From CAG-103 sp905215475 (GTDB taxonomy: Bacteria; Bacillota; Clostridia; Oscillospirales; Oscillospiraceae), in NCBI GenBank assembly GCA_905215475.1, contig CAJMPW010000001.1:475503-539502 (forward strand): 64,000 bases of DNA, read 5' to 3'. This document shows positions 45,768 through 54,735 of the stretch, piece by piece. Every line of letters begins with the position of its first letter. Positions within the stretch are counted from its first letter, which is position 1. A program made the translations under genes and the position numbers. Below the pieces are notes generated by a model, which was not told where the DNA came from, did no database searches, and saw only the letters and a program-made list of their open reading frames with translations.

Positions 45768-47552
45768 TTACATGCAGACGTCGTCCGCGAAGTCAAGCAG
45801 GGTCTCGTCGACCGGCGTGGCGTGCATGACGGTGTCCATATAGCTCGAGACCGTGTCACGCATGGTGCGGCGCGAAACAGTACGCGGATCCATCAGGTCG
45901 TGCGGGATCCAGATCAGGTGCAGACCCAGATCGCGGCCCTGCTCGTCGAGCAGGCCCTGAACGGTAGCCATGTTCTTGCACGCGACGTGCTGCCACATGA
46001 TGACGATGCCCGTGTTCCAAGCCTCGCACTGACGCCACAGCTCGGTGACGACGTTGTGGTAACCGCCGTTGGTGTGGCGGCGCATGACCATGCGCTCGTA
46101 CAGACGAGCCATGTCGCGCAGCGCCTCGGTCTCATCGGAGGTGTTGAGGTGCTTGGTGAAGTTGAGGGACTCCATCTCAACGACGACGTTGATGCCCCAG
46201 CTGTTGGCCAGCCAGTTGGAGAAGTTGGCGTAGTAGTGCGGGGGGCAGCTCCAGGTGATGGCACGATAGCGCATCTTGTTGTGCCAGGCCTGCTCCTTGT
46301 TCTTGTAGCCCTTGAGGAGGATCTTGTTGACCTTCTCGCAGGACTTGATGGTACGCGGATCGAGACCGCCGTCCATCTCGTAGCACCACTTGCGGAACAG
46401 CTCGTAGCTCGGGCCGATCAGCTGCGGGTAAGCGGTCTTGTTGATCTCCCACTTCTGCAGCTCGTAGTCGGTCTCGGTGTTGAAGCGCTTCATTGCGGTG
46501 AAGTAAGAATCCCAGTTCCACTTCTCGCCGGTCTGCTTCTCGATGAAGCGGATGCACTCCTTGACGTCTTCCACAGCGGCGTCGAGCGTCAGCTCGTCCT
46601 CGTAGCGGACGGGGAAGCACAGGTGATGCACCGGGATATCGGGGAAGCGGCGGGAGAAGTAGCTGGATGCCATGACGGAACCGTCACACGGCATGGAGCT
46701 GGAGATGTAGCAGCTGCCCAGATGCGGCAGGGCGTCGATGACGAGCGCGCCGCACTCGGACGTCGGAACCGGGCAGGTATCGGCCGGGAGACCGAAGGAC
46801 TCGACGGCGTCGATGTACGGGATGCAGGTGAGCTGGTCGATCTCGGAGACCAGGAACACCGGCAGCAGCTGATGCGGGATGCCGTACAGGGTCGGGAAGC
46901 CGGCCATGATCTGCGCCATGGTCATCTCGTCGATCAGAACGAGCTTGCTGTTGAGCTCTTCGCTGTTGCCGTTGCGTCTGTCGCCCTTGGCAAGAATGAC
47001 AAGGTTCTCAGCGACGTAGCGGTAGATGCAGTAGGTGAGCTCGTGGCTCATGCGCAGGTTGGAGCCGCGCAGGCCGAGGATGTTCTTGTCCATGAAGCTG
47101 TGGCAGCAGAAGTAAGACACCATCCAGCGATAGTACAGCGTCTGGTTCATAGCCGGGATCAGGTCCTTGGAGAAGGACATGAGCAGCATGACCCACAGAC
47201 GAGCCCATTCATAGAAGTCATAGACCGTGTCCTTGATGCCGCGCCACTCACGACGCACGGTGCACATGGCGCCGTCGCGATACAGGCGGCCGAGGTGACG
47301 CTCACCGTTGAGGATGAGGTCGATCTTATCCTTCATAGAGGCAGCCGCGAAGGACTTGTACTCTTCTTTGATACGGTCACGGTCGGAAATGAGGATGTTC
47401 TTCCAGCCCTCACCGAACTTTTTCCAGTCGGTCTCCTTGAACATGTCCCAGAAGATGCCGCCGACCAGTTTCAGGTTCTCTGCCTGAGCAGCCCAGTCCA
47501 TATTGTCTTTCGCTTTGAAGAATTTCGGATTGGGAAATTTCACCTTGCCCAT
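45768..47552 (-). CDS. 2-hydroxyacyl-CoA dehydratase family subunit, enlarged
   Basis: 594 residues, well above the 375-480 typical for HgdA/HgdB-type subunits. The cysteine-bearing segments (TCPVPTSECGAL, LGSCYISSSMPCDGS, ITWSCPPHYY) and the C-terminal stretch IVIMWQHVACKNMATVQGLLDE fit the family. The first 150 residues (MGKVKFPNPKFFKAKDNMDW and following) are extra. It starts within the stop of the upstream subunit (TAATG). With that subunit it should carry [4Fe-4S] clusters and remove water from an (R)-2-hydroxyacyl-CoA; the acyl group is unknown. Confidence 0.75.
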   Translation of the reverse strand: MGKVKFPNPKFFKAKDNMDWAAQAENLKLVGGIFWDMFKETDWKKFGEGWKNILISDRDRIKEEYKSFAAASMKDKIDLILNGERHLGRLYRDGAMCTVRREWRGIKDTVYDFYEWARLWVMLLMSFSKDLIPAMNQTLYYRWMVSYFCCHSFMDKNILGLRGSNLRMSHELTYCIYRYVAENLVILAKGDRRNGNSEELNSKLVLIDEMTMAQIMAGFPTLYGIPHQLLPVFLVSEIDQLTCIPYIDAVESFGLPADTCPVPTSECGALVIDALPHLGSCYISSSMPCDGSVMASSYFSRRFPDIPVHHLCFPVRYEDELTLDAAVEDVKECIRFIEKQTGEKWNWDSYFTAMKRFNTETDYELQKWEINKTAYPQLIGPSYELFRKWCYEMDGGLDPRTIKSCEKVNKILLKGYKNKEQAWHNKMRYRAITWSCPPHYYANFSNWLANSWGINVVVEMESLNFTKHLNTSDETEALRDMARLYERMVMRRHTNGGYHNVVTELWRQCEAWNTGIVIMWQHVACKNMATVQGLLDEQGRDLGLHLIWIPHDLMDPRTVSRRTMRDTVSSYMDTVMHATPVDETLLDFADDVCM

Positions 47553-48748
47553 TACTTGGCACCCCTTTCTCTCTGGATCTTCTTGATCTCCAGGCTCTCC
47601 ACAAACGCCTGAACGCGCGTGCGGAGCTGACCCGAGTAGCCGTTGTTATACACACGGTCGATACTCAGGACCGGCCAGCCGTACTCGGTGTTGAGCACGT
47701 AGCTCGCCAGGGCACGCTCGAAGCCCCAGTAGTCGCAGTACTTCATCTGCTCATAGATGATGCCGTCCGCCTTGTACTCGCGCGCCAGACGGTCAGCCGT
47801 CTCGCGGCGCTGGTGCACCTTCTCGTCGGAGATGTAACGAGCGCACTCGCTGGTCTGCATGTAGTGGCGGCAGATCTGACGCAGGACGTCTTCCTCGTCG
47901 TTGAGCTTGATGACCTCGCGGCCCGGCGTGCTGCCGAAGCAGAAACGGTCGGACACGATCAGCGCGCCGCAGCCCTCGATGAGCTTCGTCAGGCTGGGAT
48001 CGTCGATCTCGCTGCCGACGATGGCAACGCGGGCACGGTACGGGCTCTTGGCGTCCGGCTTGCGCTTTTTGAGCTCAGCGAGCGTCTCGCGCAGGTAGGG
48101 CAGGATGAGCGCCTTCGGGCAGGCGTAGCTCACGAGGTTGAGGATGTGGAACTCATAGCCCGTGATGATCGGGTTATCGAGCTTGCGCATCTCAGCGATC
48201 TCGCTGATGATCTCGCAGACCTCGTTGTGCTCGGCGACCGCCTTGCGCAGCGCCTCGTCGGAGGTGTCAACGCCGAAGGTCTCGGTCAGACGGTTGAGCA
48301 CGTGCTCGCGCATCTGCGTGGTGTAGGCGTCGATGTAGTAATCGGTCACCTTGAGCGGCATGTCGGTGTGCGTGACAAAGAACTTCTCCTTGCTGTTGAC
48401 CTTCAGGACCTCAAAGTGCTCCATGGAGCGGTTCATGGCCGAGCAGGCGTCCACACCGATCAGCGCATCCAGGAACTGATAGCCACCCTCGATCGCACGC
48501 TCGACGAGCGCACGTGCGTAGTCACAGGTATAGTTGGACATGTAGTACGTCGAGATATCCAGCGAACCGGTTTTGGGAGCTCTGAGTCGCACAGAGATGC
48601 AGTTGTCTACGTTGAGGAGGACCTCCGGAATGTGATAGCAGGTGTAGCCGAGGACGATGTTGCCGTCCGCCTGAGCCTGCCGAACCAACTCGTTGTTGGC
48701 GTCTTCCAGAAGGTTTTCAAAGTAGATCAGATGCTTCAGATCTTTCAA
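47552..48748 (-). CDS. 2-hydroxyacyl-CoA dehydratase subunit (HgdB-like)
   Basis: 398 residues. Family features include GYTCYHIPEVLL, GVDACSAMNRS, RARVAIVGSEIDDPSL and YEQMKYCDYWGFERA; cysteines 37, 84 and the KYC region are candidate cluster ligands. The start is a TTG at 48748 with GGAAGGGGAAACAT upstream; no in-frame ATG fits. First gene of a four-gene operon whose promoter faces the GntR regulator gene. Confidence 0.85.
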   Translation of the reverse strand: MKDLKHLIYFENLLEDANNELVRQAQADGNIVLGYTCYHIPEVLLNVDNCISVRLRAPKTGSLDISTYYMSNYTCDYARALVERAIEGGYQFLDALIGVDACSAMNRSMEHFEVLKVNSKEKFFVTHTDMPLKVTDYYIDAYTTQMREHVLNRLTETFGVDTSDEALRKAVAEHNEVCEIISEIAEMRKLDNPIITGYEFHILNLVSYACPKALILPYLRETLAELKKRKPDAKSPYRARVAIVGSEIDDPSLTKLIEGCGALIVSDRFCFGSTPGREVIKLNDEEDVLRQICRHYMQTSECARYISDEKVHQRRETADRLAREYKADGIIYEQMKYCDYWGFERALASYVLNTEYGWPVLSIDRVYNNGYSGQLRTRVQAFVESLEIKKIQRERGAK

Positions 48749-48787
48749 ATGTTTCCCCTTCCTTCCTGATGTTTGTGTTTCTGGACG

Positions 48788-48839
48788 TGGTATTACCAGA
48801 TTTCAGTATTATCATATAGCAGTAGCCATGAAAAATCAA
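48788..48839 (-). promoter_or_regulatory. Dehydratase promoter with a GntR-type operator
   Basis: TTGATT (48839-48834, minus strand) and TATGAT (48816-48811) are 17 bases apart. The palindrome TGGTATTACCA (48788-48798) starts 12 bases downstream of the -10 box, in the start region, where a bound repressor would block transcription. Confidence 0.75.
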
Positions 48840-48889
48840 CGATATGTGTTTCAATTTTAACATTTTCGGAAAAATGCCGACTTTCTTCC

Positions 48890-48945
48890 TTGACAGTTCG
48901 TCAAAATGATGATATTTTCATACCAAAGGGCACGTGGTAATACCA
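48890..48945 (+). promoter_or_regulatory. Regulator promoter with a matching operator
   Basis: TTGACA (48890-48895) and TATTTT (48913-48918) are 17 bases apart. TGGTAATACCA (48935-48945) lies 16 bases after the -10 box and is the reverse complement of the palindrome at the dehydratase promoter. TGGT-N3-ACCA is the usual core for FadR/LldR-type GntR proteins. A smaller dyad TTGAC-AGTTC-GTCAA covers the -35 box. Confidence 0.75.
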
Positions 48946-48974
48946 AGCACGTTCCAGTCCATTCAGAGGTGAAT

Positions 48975-49697
48975 ATGATGGGATTCGATAGGATCGAGGC
49001 GGTATCACTCACGGATCAATTCGTGCAGAAGATCGAGGCCATGATCATTTCCGGGGAGCTTGTTCCCGGTGACCAGCTGCCGCCGGCGCGCGAGATGAGC
49101 GCGCGCATGGGCGTGAGCCGTCCGGTGATCTCGGCCGGCCTGGTCGAGCTTGAAAAAATGGGGTTTGTAGAGATCGTCACGCGGCAGGGCGTCTACGTCA
49201 GCGACTACCGCAAGAACGGCTCGCTCGACACGCTCACGGCGCTTTTGAACTATAACGGCGGCGTCATGCGCGACGACGAGGTGCGCTCCCTGCTGGAGGT
49301 GCGCGGCGCCAACGAATGCCTGTGCGTGAAGCTTGTGGTCGAGCGCGCCACGCAGGAGGAGCTCGATGGGCTTGCGCCGCTGCTCGATGCGATCAAGAGC
49401 GGAAAGACAGATGAGGAGCGCGCTGAGGCGACGTTTCAGTTCCACCATACGCTGAGCGTGCTGTCGCGCAACGCATTTTTGCCGCTGCTGTATAACTCCA
49501 TCCATACCTACGGGCTGCATTTCTGGAGTCTGTACAGCCGGCGCTACGGCGGCAATCGCCTGTACCAGAATAAGCTCGAGCTCTACTGTGCGCTGCTCGA
49601 CCGGGATGCCGAGCGTGCGCAGGCGTTCACCGTCGATATGCTCGACAGTGTCGCAAACGGGGCATTTTCGCTCTACAGTGACACCACGCCGCAGTGA
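48975..49697 (+). CDS. GntR-family regulator with FCD domain (FadR/LldR type)
   Basis: 240 residues: winged helix (about 10-75, with GDQLPPAREMSARMGVSRPVI) and an FCD ligand-binding domain (about 95-235) with EVRGANE, FQFHHTL and FTVDML; the histidine in FHHTL is a typical FCD metal ligand. The ATG at 48975 follows AGAGGTGAAT. It faces the dehydratase operon, and matched palindromes at both promoters make it the probable repressor of both. The inducer may be the hydroxy acid or CoA ester of the pathway. Confidence 0.88.
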   Translation: MMGFDRIEAVSLTDQFVQKIEAMIISGELVPGDQLPPAREMSARMGVSRPVISAGLVELEKMGFVEIVTRQGVYVSDYRKNGSLDTLTALLNYNGGVMRDDEVRSLLEVRGANECLCVKLVVERATQEELDGLAPLLDAIKSGKTDEERAEATFQFHHTLSVLSRNAFLPLLYNSIHTYGLHFWSLYSRRYGGNRLYQNKLELYCALLDRDAERAQAFTVDMLDSVANGAFSLYSDTTPQ

Positions 49698-49716
49698 AGC
49701 GCAGCACAAAATAAAC

Positions 49717-49752
49717 AGCCTCCGGCAGTTTCGCGCTGCCGGAGGCTTTTAT
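49717..49752 (+). terminator. Terminator of the GntR gene
   Basis: AGCCTCCGGCAG and CTGCCGGAGGCT form a 12-bp stem followed by TTTATG. Confidence 0.75.
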
Positions 49753-49822
49753 GTGCAAAGTGCCATTTTTTCCGGATGGCGCGGCCGGGCGCAAAATGGC
49801 GCCTTGCGGCGCAAGTCAACGC

Positions 49823-49851
49823 TTGACAGACGCTTGGCGAATCAGTATGAT
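49823..49851 (+). promoter_or_regulatory. Promoter of the MATE transporter gene
   Basis: TTGACA and TATGAT with 17 bases between them, 85 bases before the start codon. This near-consensus promoter also argues against coding use of the longer upstream frame. Confidence 0.7.
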
Positions 49852-49936
49852 GTGCGCAAGGGCGCGTTTTTTCGGCGGCCTGTACCGTGCGGCCGCGCGC
49901 GCATATCAGGCGGAGATCCGCGTATCCGGAGGCGCT

Positions 49937-51247
49937 ATGAACATCCGAACGAAAAAGCTTACGCAGTACGTTGTGCCGACGATCCTCTGCAACTGCGCAT
50001 ATTTTCTCTTTACGATCATCGACGGCATCTTCGTCGGGCAGGGCATCGGCACGAACGCGCTCGGCGCGATCAATCTGGTGTGGCCGTATGTGATGGTGCT
50101 CAATGCGTTTGTCATGCTCGTGGTCGTCGGCGGCGTGACGGTCTCGGCCGTGCGCATCGGCCGCGGGGACATCGCGGGCGCGAATCAGGCGTTCATGCAC
50201 TCGCTTGCCGGCACGCTGACGGTCGCGCTCGTCATGATGCTGGTCGGCGTCTGCCTGACGTCGGAGATTGCGACCCTGCTCGGTGCGAACGAGACCTATC
50301 ACCGGCTCGTGTGCGATTATCTGTTCTGGTATTCGCTCTTTACCGTGCCGTCGGCCATGATGACATTTATGAATAACTACTGCCGCAACGACGGCTCGCC
50401 CGTACTCGTGAGCGTCGGCTCGACGATCGCCACGGTCATCAACATTTTTCTGGACTGGCTGTTTGTGTTCCCGCTGCAAAAGGGGCTGATGGGTGCGGCC
50501 GTTGCGACCGGCATCTCGCAGACCTGCGGTATGCTGATCGTATCGTCGCACTTTTTCCTGCGGCGCGGCCGGCTGCGTGTGGGTCGGTTTCAGTTTTCCG
50601 GTGCGCTTGCGCGCAAGCTCCTGCTGCGCGGCACGCCGGAGGCGATCGCGCAGTTTGCCGTCCCGGTGGCGACGCTGTGCACGAACTACGTGCTCCTTGC
50701 CCGCCTCGGCAATATGGCTGTGAACGCGTATTCGATCATCTGCTATGTGGCGTCGTTTTCCGCGGCGGTCTTTCTCGGCGTCTCGTGCGGGCTGCAGCCG
50801 CTGTTCGGGCAATGCTACGGCGCGCGCGATGCGCAGGATCTCAAGTGGTATTTTCGCGCGGGTGTGATCATCGACCTCGTCGGCAGCTCGCTCATCAACC
50901 TCGTGCTGCTGCTTGTCGGCGGACCGATCTGCAGGATGTTCGGCGCGGACGAGCAGACGCTTGCGTGCACCGTGGCATATATGCCGCGCTATGCGTGGGG
51001 CTTTATCGTCATGAGCGTCAATACGCTCATCTCGGCCTATCTCTATTCGACCAAGCGCACGAAGCACGCGCTCGTTTTGAATCTGTGCCGCAGCTTCCTG
51101 TTTGACAGCGCGGTCATCTTTGCCGTGCCGGCCGTTTTCGGCGGCAACGCCGTCTGGCTGACGATGGGCATCTATGAGGCGCTGGCGCTGCTGCTCGGCG
51201 TCGTGCTCGTGCGCACATCGGAGCGTGGCGGCATTGTGTTTCGCTGA
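49937..51247 (+). CDS. MATE-family efflux transporter
   Basis: 436 residues with twelve membrane segments in two related halves. It has the MATE features FTIIDGIFVGQGIGTNALGA near residue 25 and the second-half repeat starting near 235. It exports drugs or metabolites by sodium or proton exchange; substrate unknown. The start is the ATG at 49937 after CCGGAGGCGCT; an open frame continues 62 codons upstream but across the promoter. Confidence 0.88.
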   Translation: MNIRTKKLTQYVVPTILCNCAYFLFTIIDGIFVGQGIGTNALGAINLVWPYVMVLNAFVMLVVVGGVTVSAVRIGRGDIAGANQAFMHSLAGTLTVALVMMLVGVCLTSEIATLLGANETYHRLVCDYLFWYSLFTVPSAMMTFMNNYCRNDGSPVLVSVGSTIATVINIFLDWLFVFPLQKGLMGAAVATGISQTCGMLIVSSHFFLRRGRLRVGRFQFSGALARKLLLRGTPEAIAQFAVPVATLCTNYVLLARLGNMAVNAYSIICYVASFSAAVFLGVSCGLQPLFGQCYGARDAQDLKWYFRAGVIIDLVGSSLINLVLLLVGGPICRMFGADEQTLACTVAYMPRYAWGFIVMSVNTLISAYLYSTKRTKHALVLNLCRSFLFDSAVIFAVPAVFGGNAVWLTMGIYEALALLLGVVLVRTSERGGIVFR

Positions 51248-51259
51248 AATTGGATAACA

Positions 51260-51292
51260 AAAGGCCGCCGGTCGAAAAACCGGCGGCCTTTT
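51260..51292. terminator. Bidirectional terminator between MATE and mnmE genes
   Basis: AAAGGCCGCCGGT and ACCGGCGGCCTTT form a 13-bp stem with loop CGAAAA. Confidence 0.85.
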
Positions 51293-51303
51293 GCTGTCTG
51301 CGG

Positions 51304-52671
51304 TCATTTGCCCACGCAAAAGCGCGCGAAGATGCGGTTAGTGATGTCCTCGCGGATGGAGGCGCCGGTCAGCTCGCCGATGGCAGACATGGCTTCCTCG
51401 GCCTCGGTGAGCACGGCGTCGGGCGTCACGCCCAGCAGCATCGCCTCGCGCGCGGCGCGCAGCGATTCCAGCGCCCGGCTGATCGCCTCGGCGTGGCGGG
51501 CATTGGTGAGGATCTCACCGGCCGGCGCGTCCGGAGCGGGGAAGTGCTCCGCCACGGCGCGCTCGAGCGCTTCGAGCCCCGTACGCTCCTTCGCCGAGAG
51601 TACGCACACGGCGTCAAACTGCGCCGAGAGCGCCTCCGGCTGTACCGCAGCGGGCAGATCCGACTTGTTGAGCACCGCGATGCGCACCTGCGCCGCTTGC
51701 GCCGCGTCGATGACCTGCCGGTCATCCTCGTCGAGCGGGTGCGCCGCGTCAAACACCGCGATGGCGAGCGCCGCGTCCGCCGCCGCGTCCAGCGCCCGGT
51801 TGACGCCGATGGCCTCGACGGGGTCGAGCGTGTCGCGCAGACCGGCGGTGTCGGTCAGGCGCAGGAGCACGCCGCCGAGCGTGACGCGCGCGTCGATCGT
51901 GTCGCGGGTCGTTCCGGGCACGTCGGTCACGATCGCGCGCTCATAGCCGAGCAGAGCGTTGAGCAGGGAGGACTTGCCCGCGTTCGGACGGCCGAGGATC
52001 ACGGCGGGCACGCCGCCGTGGAGCACGTTGGCCCGGGAAAACGTGTCCAGCAGGCGCTGCAGCTGCGTGATGCACTCGCGCAGCGTGTCCGCATAGGCAC
52101 TGAGCTGAAAGTCCGGGATGTCCTCGTCCGGGTAGTCGATCACGGCGTGGTAATGGCTGGCGATGTCCTGCAGCGCGTCGTAGACGCTCTGCGCACGCCG
52201 CAGCACTGCGCCGCCGAGCTGACCGGCGGCATTTTTCGCATCGCGCGTGGTCTCAGCGTGGATGAGGTCGATGACCGCCTCCGCCTGCGTGAGGTCCATG
52301 CGCCCGTTGAGAAAGGCGCGCTTGGTAAACTCCCCGGCCAGCGCCTGCCGCGCGCCGGCGGCGAACAGCGCCTGCAGTCCTGCACGCAGCACGGCCGGTG
52401 AACCGTGGCACTGCAGCTCGGCCGTGTCCTCGCCGGTGTAGCTGTGCGGGCCGCGGCTGACGGTGCACAGGCAGAGGTCGAGCGTCTGCCCGTCGGTGTC
52501 GCAAAACGCGCCGTAGACGAGCTGGCGGTTCGGCGCCTCGGACATGGGGCGGCCGTTGGCCGGGCGGAACACGCGGTCGATGACGGCGAGCGTCCCGTCG
52601 CCGGACAGGCGCAGTATGCCGATCGCGGACAGGACGTTGCCGGTCGCGATGGCGGCGATCGTATCAGACAT
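51304..52671 (-). CDS. mnmE: tRNA uridine-5-carboxymethylaminomethyl(34) synthesis GTPase MnmE
   Basis: 455 residues, usual length. The N-terminal folate-binding domain (about 1-120) has GRPMSEAPNRQLVYG and GEFTKRAFLNGRMDLTQAEA. The G domain (about 215-375) has GRPNAGKSSLLNAL, VPGTTRDTID, DTAGLRDT and NKSD. It ends with FCVGK, whose cysteine is essential for modification of U34 in wobble tRNAs. Partner MnmG is not in the window. Ribosome binding site AAAGGAGATTTTT. Confidence 0.96.
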   Translation of the reverse strand: MSDTIAAIATGNVLSAIGILRLSGDGTLAVIDRVFRPANGRPMSEAPNRQLVYGAFCDTDGQTLDLCLCTVSRGPHSYTGEDTAELQCHGSPAVLRAGLQALFAAGARQALAGEFTKRAFLNGRMDLTQAEAVIDLIHAETTRDAKNAAGQLGGAVLRRAQSVYDALQDIASHYHAVIDYPDEDIPDFQLSAYADTLRECITQLQRLLDTFSRANVLHGGVPAVILGRPNAGKSSLLNALLGYERAIVTDVPGTTRDTIDARVTLGGVLLRLTDTAGLRDTLDPVEAIGVNRALDAAADAALAIAVFDAAHPLDEDDRQVIDAAQAAQVRIAVLNKSDLPAAVQPEALSAQFDAVCVLSAKERTGLEALERAVAEHFPAPDAPAGEILTNARHAEAISRALESLRAAREAMLLGVTPDAVLTEAEEAMSAIGELTGASIREDITNRIFARFCVGK

Positions 52672-52688
52672 AAAAATCTCCTTTGCAA

Positions 52689-52719
52689 AGATCGGCGGAG
52701 CCGCAGGCTCCGCCGATCT
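52689..52719 (-). terminator. Hairpin between the SLH gene and mnmE
   Basis: AGATCGGCGGAGCC and GGCTCCGCCGATCT form a perfect 14-bp stem with loop GCA. On the minus strand only a short TTTG follows, so read-through into mnmE is possible. Confidence 0.6.
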
Positions 52720-52727
52720 GATCGGTG

Positions 52728-53783
52728 TTATGATGACGTTTCTGCGTGCAGGATCCCTTCCCGCAGGCGCATGAAAATGGTCGCGGCTTGTGCGCGTGTG
52801 CTCAGACTGCGCGGATTGAAGTTTCCCTTCTCGTCACCGGCGATGAGACCGGTCGTGCGCATGAGCTCAACACCCTCGTGCGCCCAGTAGGAGACTGCAT
52901 CCATATCCTGCAGTATGGGCGGGTCTGCGATCGTCGGCAGCGTGATCCCCTCACTTTGGACGTAACGGACGATGATGGCCGCGATCTGCTCGCGCGTGAT
53001 CGGTGCGTTGGGCGCAAAGCAGCCGTCACCGACGCCGCTGACGATCCCGTTTTTAGCGGCCCATTCCACAGGCGCCGCGTACCACACGCCGGCGGGAACA
53101 TCGGTGAACGAAGTGTCCGGATAATCGGACTTATCGATCTGCGCGATCTGTCCCAGGATCGTGACGAACATACCGCGGGTGAGCTGGTCGTTCGGTGCAA
53201 AGCGCCGGTAGCCGACGCCGTTCATGAGTCCGTTGACGGCGGCATATTCCACAAAGTACGCATACCATGCGCTGCGCGGCACGTCCACATAGCGGGTGAC
53301 GTATGCGCCCGCCGACAGCAGCAGCGAGACGGTCTGCGTGCAGGTGATCGTGGCCTGCACGTTTTCGCACGCAATGTAGCGGTGCGCGGTGCGCAGTGCG
53401 CCGGTGGTGACCTTTGTACCGTCGGTCGCATCGACGAGCACACCCGCCGAAACGGTCACGGCCGCGTCTCCGCTCAGGACGGTGAAGCAGTCACCGGTCT
53501 GGAGCTCGACCGTGTTCCCGGCAAAGAGCGTGCAGATGCGGCTCTTTCCGGCATCGGTGTTCAGGGCGGTATCATGCGTCTGCAGCGCCTTGTCGAGCGC
53601 TGTCTGTACGGCGGTGCGCGCAGTTTCCTCGACGCGGCTGAGCAGGGTGGACGACCACGTCTCCACGTAGCTGCGCGACAGCAGCGGATCCTGCCGGCTG
53701 CCGGCATTGGCCGCCAGTGCCGGCACAGAGCCGCCGAGCAGCGCCAGGATCAGCAGCAACGAGATCAGTCGCTTGATTTTCAA
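52728..53783 (-). CDS. Secreted SLH-domain protein of unknown function
   Basis: 351 residues. A signal peptide (about 1-24, ending VPALAANA) is followed by a helical and beta-rich unique region (about 30-160) and three SLH repeats (about 163-215, 225-285, 290-345). The SLH motifs YVDVPRSAWYAYFVEYAA and FTDVPAGVWYAAPVEWAA are clear. It is attached to the cell surface. The unique part, with VELQTGDCFTVLSGDAAVTV, does not match a family I know. It follows rex by 26 bases, so they may share the rex transcript. Confidence 0.82.
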   Translation of the reverse strand: MKIKRLISLLLILALLGGSVPALAANAGSRQDPLLSRSYVETWSSTLLSRVEETARTAVQTALDKALQTHDTALNTDAGKSRICTLFAGNTVELQTGDCFTVLSGDAAVTVSAGVLVDATDGTKVTTGALRTAHRYIACENVQATITCTQTVSLLLSAGAYVTRYVDVPRSAWYAYFVEYAAVNGLMNGVGYRRFAPNDQLTRGMFVTILGQIAQIDKSDYPDTSFTDVPAGVWYAAPVEWAAKNGIVSGVGDGCFAPNAPITREQIAAIIVRYVQSEGITLPTIADPPILQDMDAVSYWAHEGVELMRTTGLIAGDEKGNFNPRSLSTRAQAATIFMRLREGILHAETSS

Positions 53784-53809
53784 GGGGCAGACCTCCTTTG
53801 GCGGGCGTG

Positions 53810-54481
53810 TCAGGCCTTTTTGGTTTTTGCTGCGCGGGCTTCGGCCTCGTCCTGACTCTCGGCGATGTAGTATCCGAGTGCCAGCAGGCTGTCCGAGAAG
53901 TGGATGTTTTCGATGATGGGCTCGGCGTCCTTGACCTGCAGCTCGGTATTGGTGAAGTTCCAGATGGCCTTCACGCCGACGGAGCAGATCTCGTTGGCGA
54001 CGTCGTTGGCCATGGCCTTCGGCACGCAGAGCACGGCGACGTCGGGCTGGATATCCGCGAGGATATCATCGAGGGTGGAGAAGTCGTGTACGGCGATGCC
54101 GTGCATCTCCTTGCCGATGAGGTCGGGGTTGATATCGAACGCGGCCTTGAGCGTGAAGCCGTACTGCTCGAAGCAGAAGTTCTCCACCAGTGCGCGGCCG
54201 ATGTTGCCGACGCCGACCAGAACGGCCGTGTAGTTGCGGTCCATGCCGAGGATCTTGGCGACCTCACCGCGCAGCGCCACCACGTTGTAGCCGTAGCCCT
54301 GCTGGCCGAACTCGCCGAAGCAGCTGAAGTCCTGACGGATCTGAGAGGGAGTCAGCCCCATCTGGCGGCCAAGCTCGCCGGAAGAGATGCGCTCGATCCC
54401 GGCGGCGCTCAGATCGTCGAGCTTACGCAGATAGCGGGGCATTCTTCTGATCACATTGTTCGATACTTTGATACGTTTCAC
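53810..54481 (-). CDS. rex: Redox-sensing transcriptional repressor Rex
   Basis: 223 residues. N-terminal winged helix (about 8-75, with MGLTPSQIRQDFSCFGEFGQQGYGY) and a Rossmann NAD(H)-binding domain (VGVGNIGRAL near 91) followed by a C-terminal helix. Rex senses the NADH/NAD+ ratio and controls fermentation genes in anaerobes. The start is a GTG at 54481 after TTAGGAGGATAATTACTC. A TTAACAA half-site lies in its own leader near 54515. Confidence 0.95.
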   Translation of the reverse strand: MKRIKVSNNVIRRMPRYLRKLDDLSAAGIERISSGELGRQMGLTPSQIRQDFSCFGEFGQQGYGYNVVALRGEVAKILGMDRNYTAVLVGVGNIGRALVENFCFEQYGFTLKAAFDINPDLIGKEMHGIAVHDFSTLDDILADIQPDVAVLCVPKAMANDVANEICSVGVKAIWNFTNTELQVKDAEPIIENIHFSDSLLALGYYIAESQDEAEARAAKTKKA

Positions 54482-54574
54482 GAGTAATTATCCTCCTAAA
54501 TGGCAAGAGCACCATATTGTTAAGAAATACATTAGCTTGTCATGAAAATGGCAAAGCCAATATAGACGTGATAA

Positions 54575-54603
54575 ATTATAGCACACGTTTACAAGCGTTT
54601 CAA
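54575..54603 (-). promoter_or_regulatory. Promoter of rex
   Basis: TTGAAA (54603-54598, minus strand) and TATAAT (54580-54575) at 17 bases. Its leader to the GTG is about 85 bases. Confidence 0.75.
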
Positions 54604-54683
54604 GTAAATGGTTTCCAAAGACGTTCAAAAATTGACAGTTTTTCTACGTCTTTTTGCAGCAATTTATTGAAAAAATGGCATAT

Positions 54684-54713
54684 CAGCCCGACAAGCGGTC
54701 GCTTATCGGGCTG
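54684..54713 (-). terminator. Terminator after the anti-sigma gene
   Basis: CAGCCCGACAAGC and GCTTATCGGGCTG pair with one mismatch. On the minus strand a run of six Ts follows about ten bases later. Confidence 0.5.
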
Positions 54714-54735
54714 AACGATTCAATATGGTCTGGTG

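Noticed and set aside
45768..48748. Benzoyl-CoA reductase assignment for the dehydratase subunits
   Set aside because: The family is shared, but two subunits plus one activator with no BcrA/D-like pair and no aromatic pathway genes do not support it.
49751..49936. Longer start for the MATE gene
   Set aside because: The region contains a near-consensus promoter at 49823-49851 and lacks membrane-protein features; the ATG at 49937 has a good ribosome binding site.
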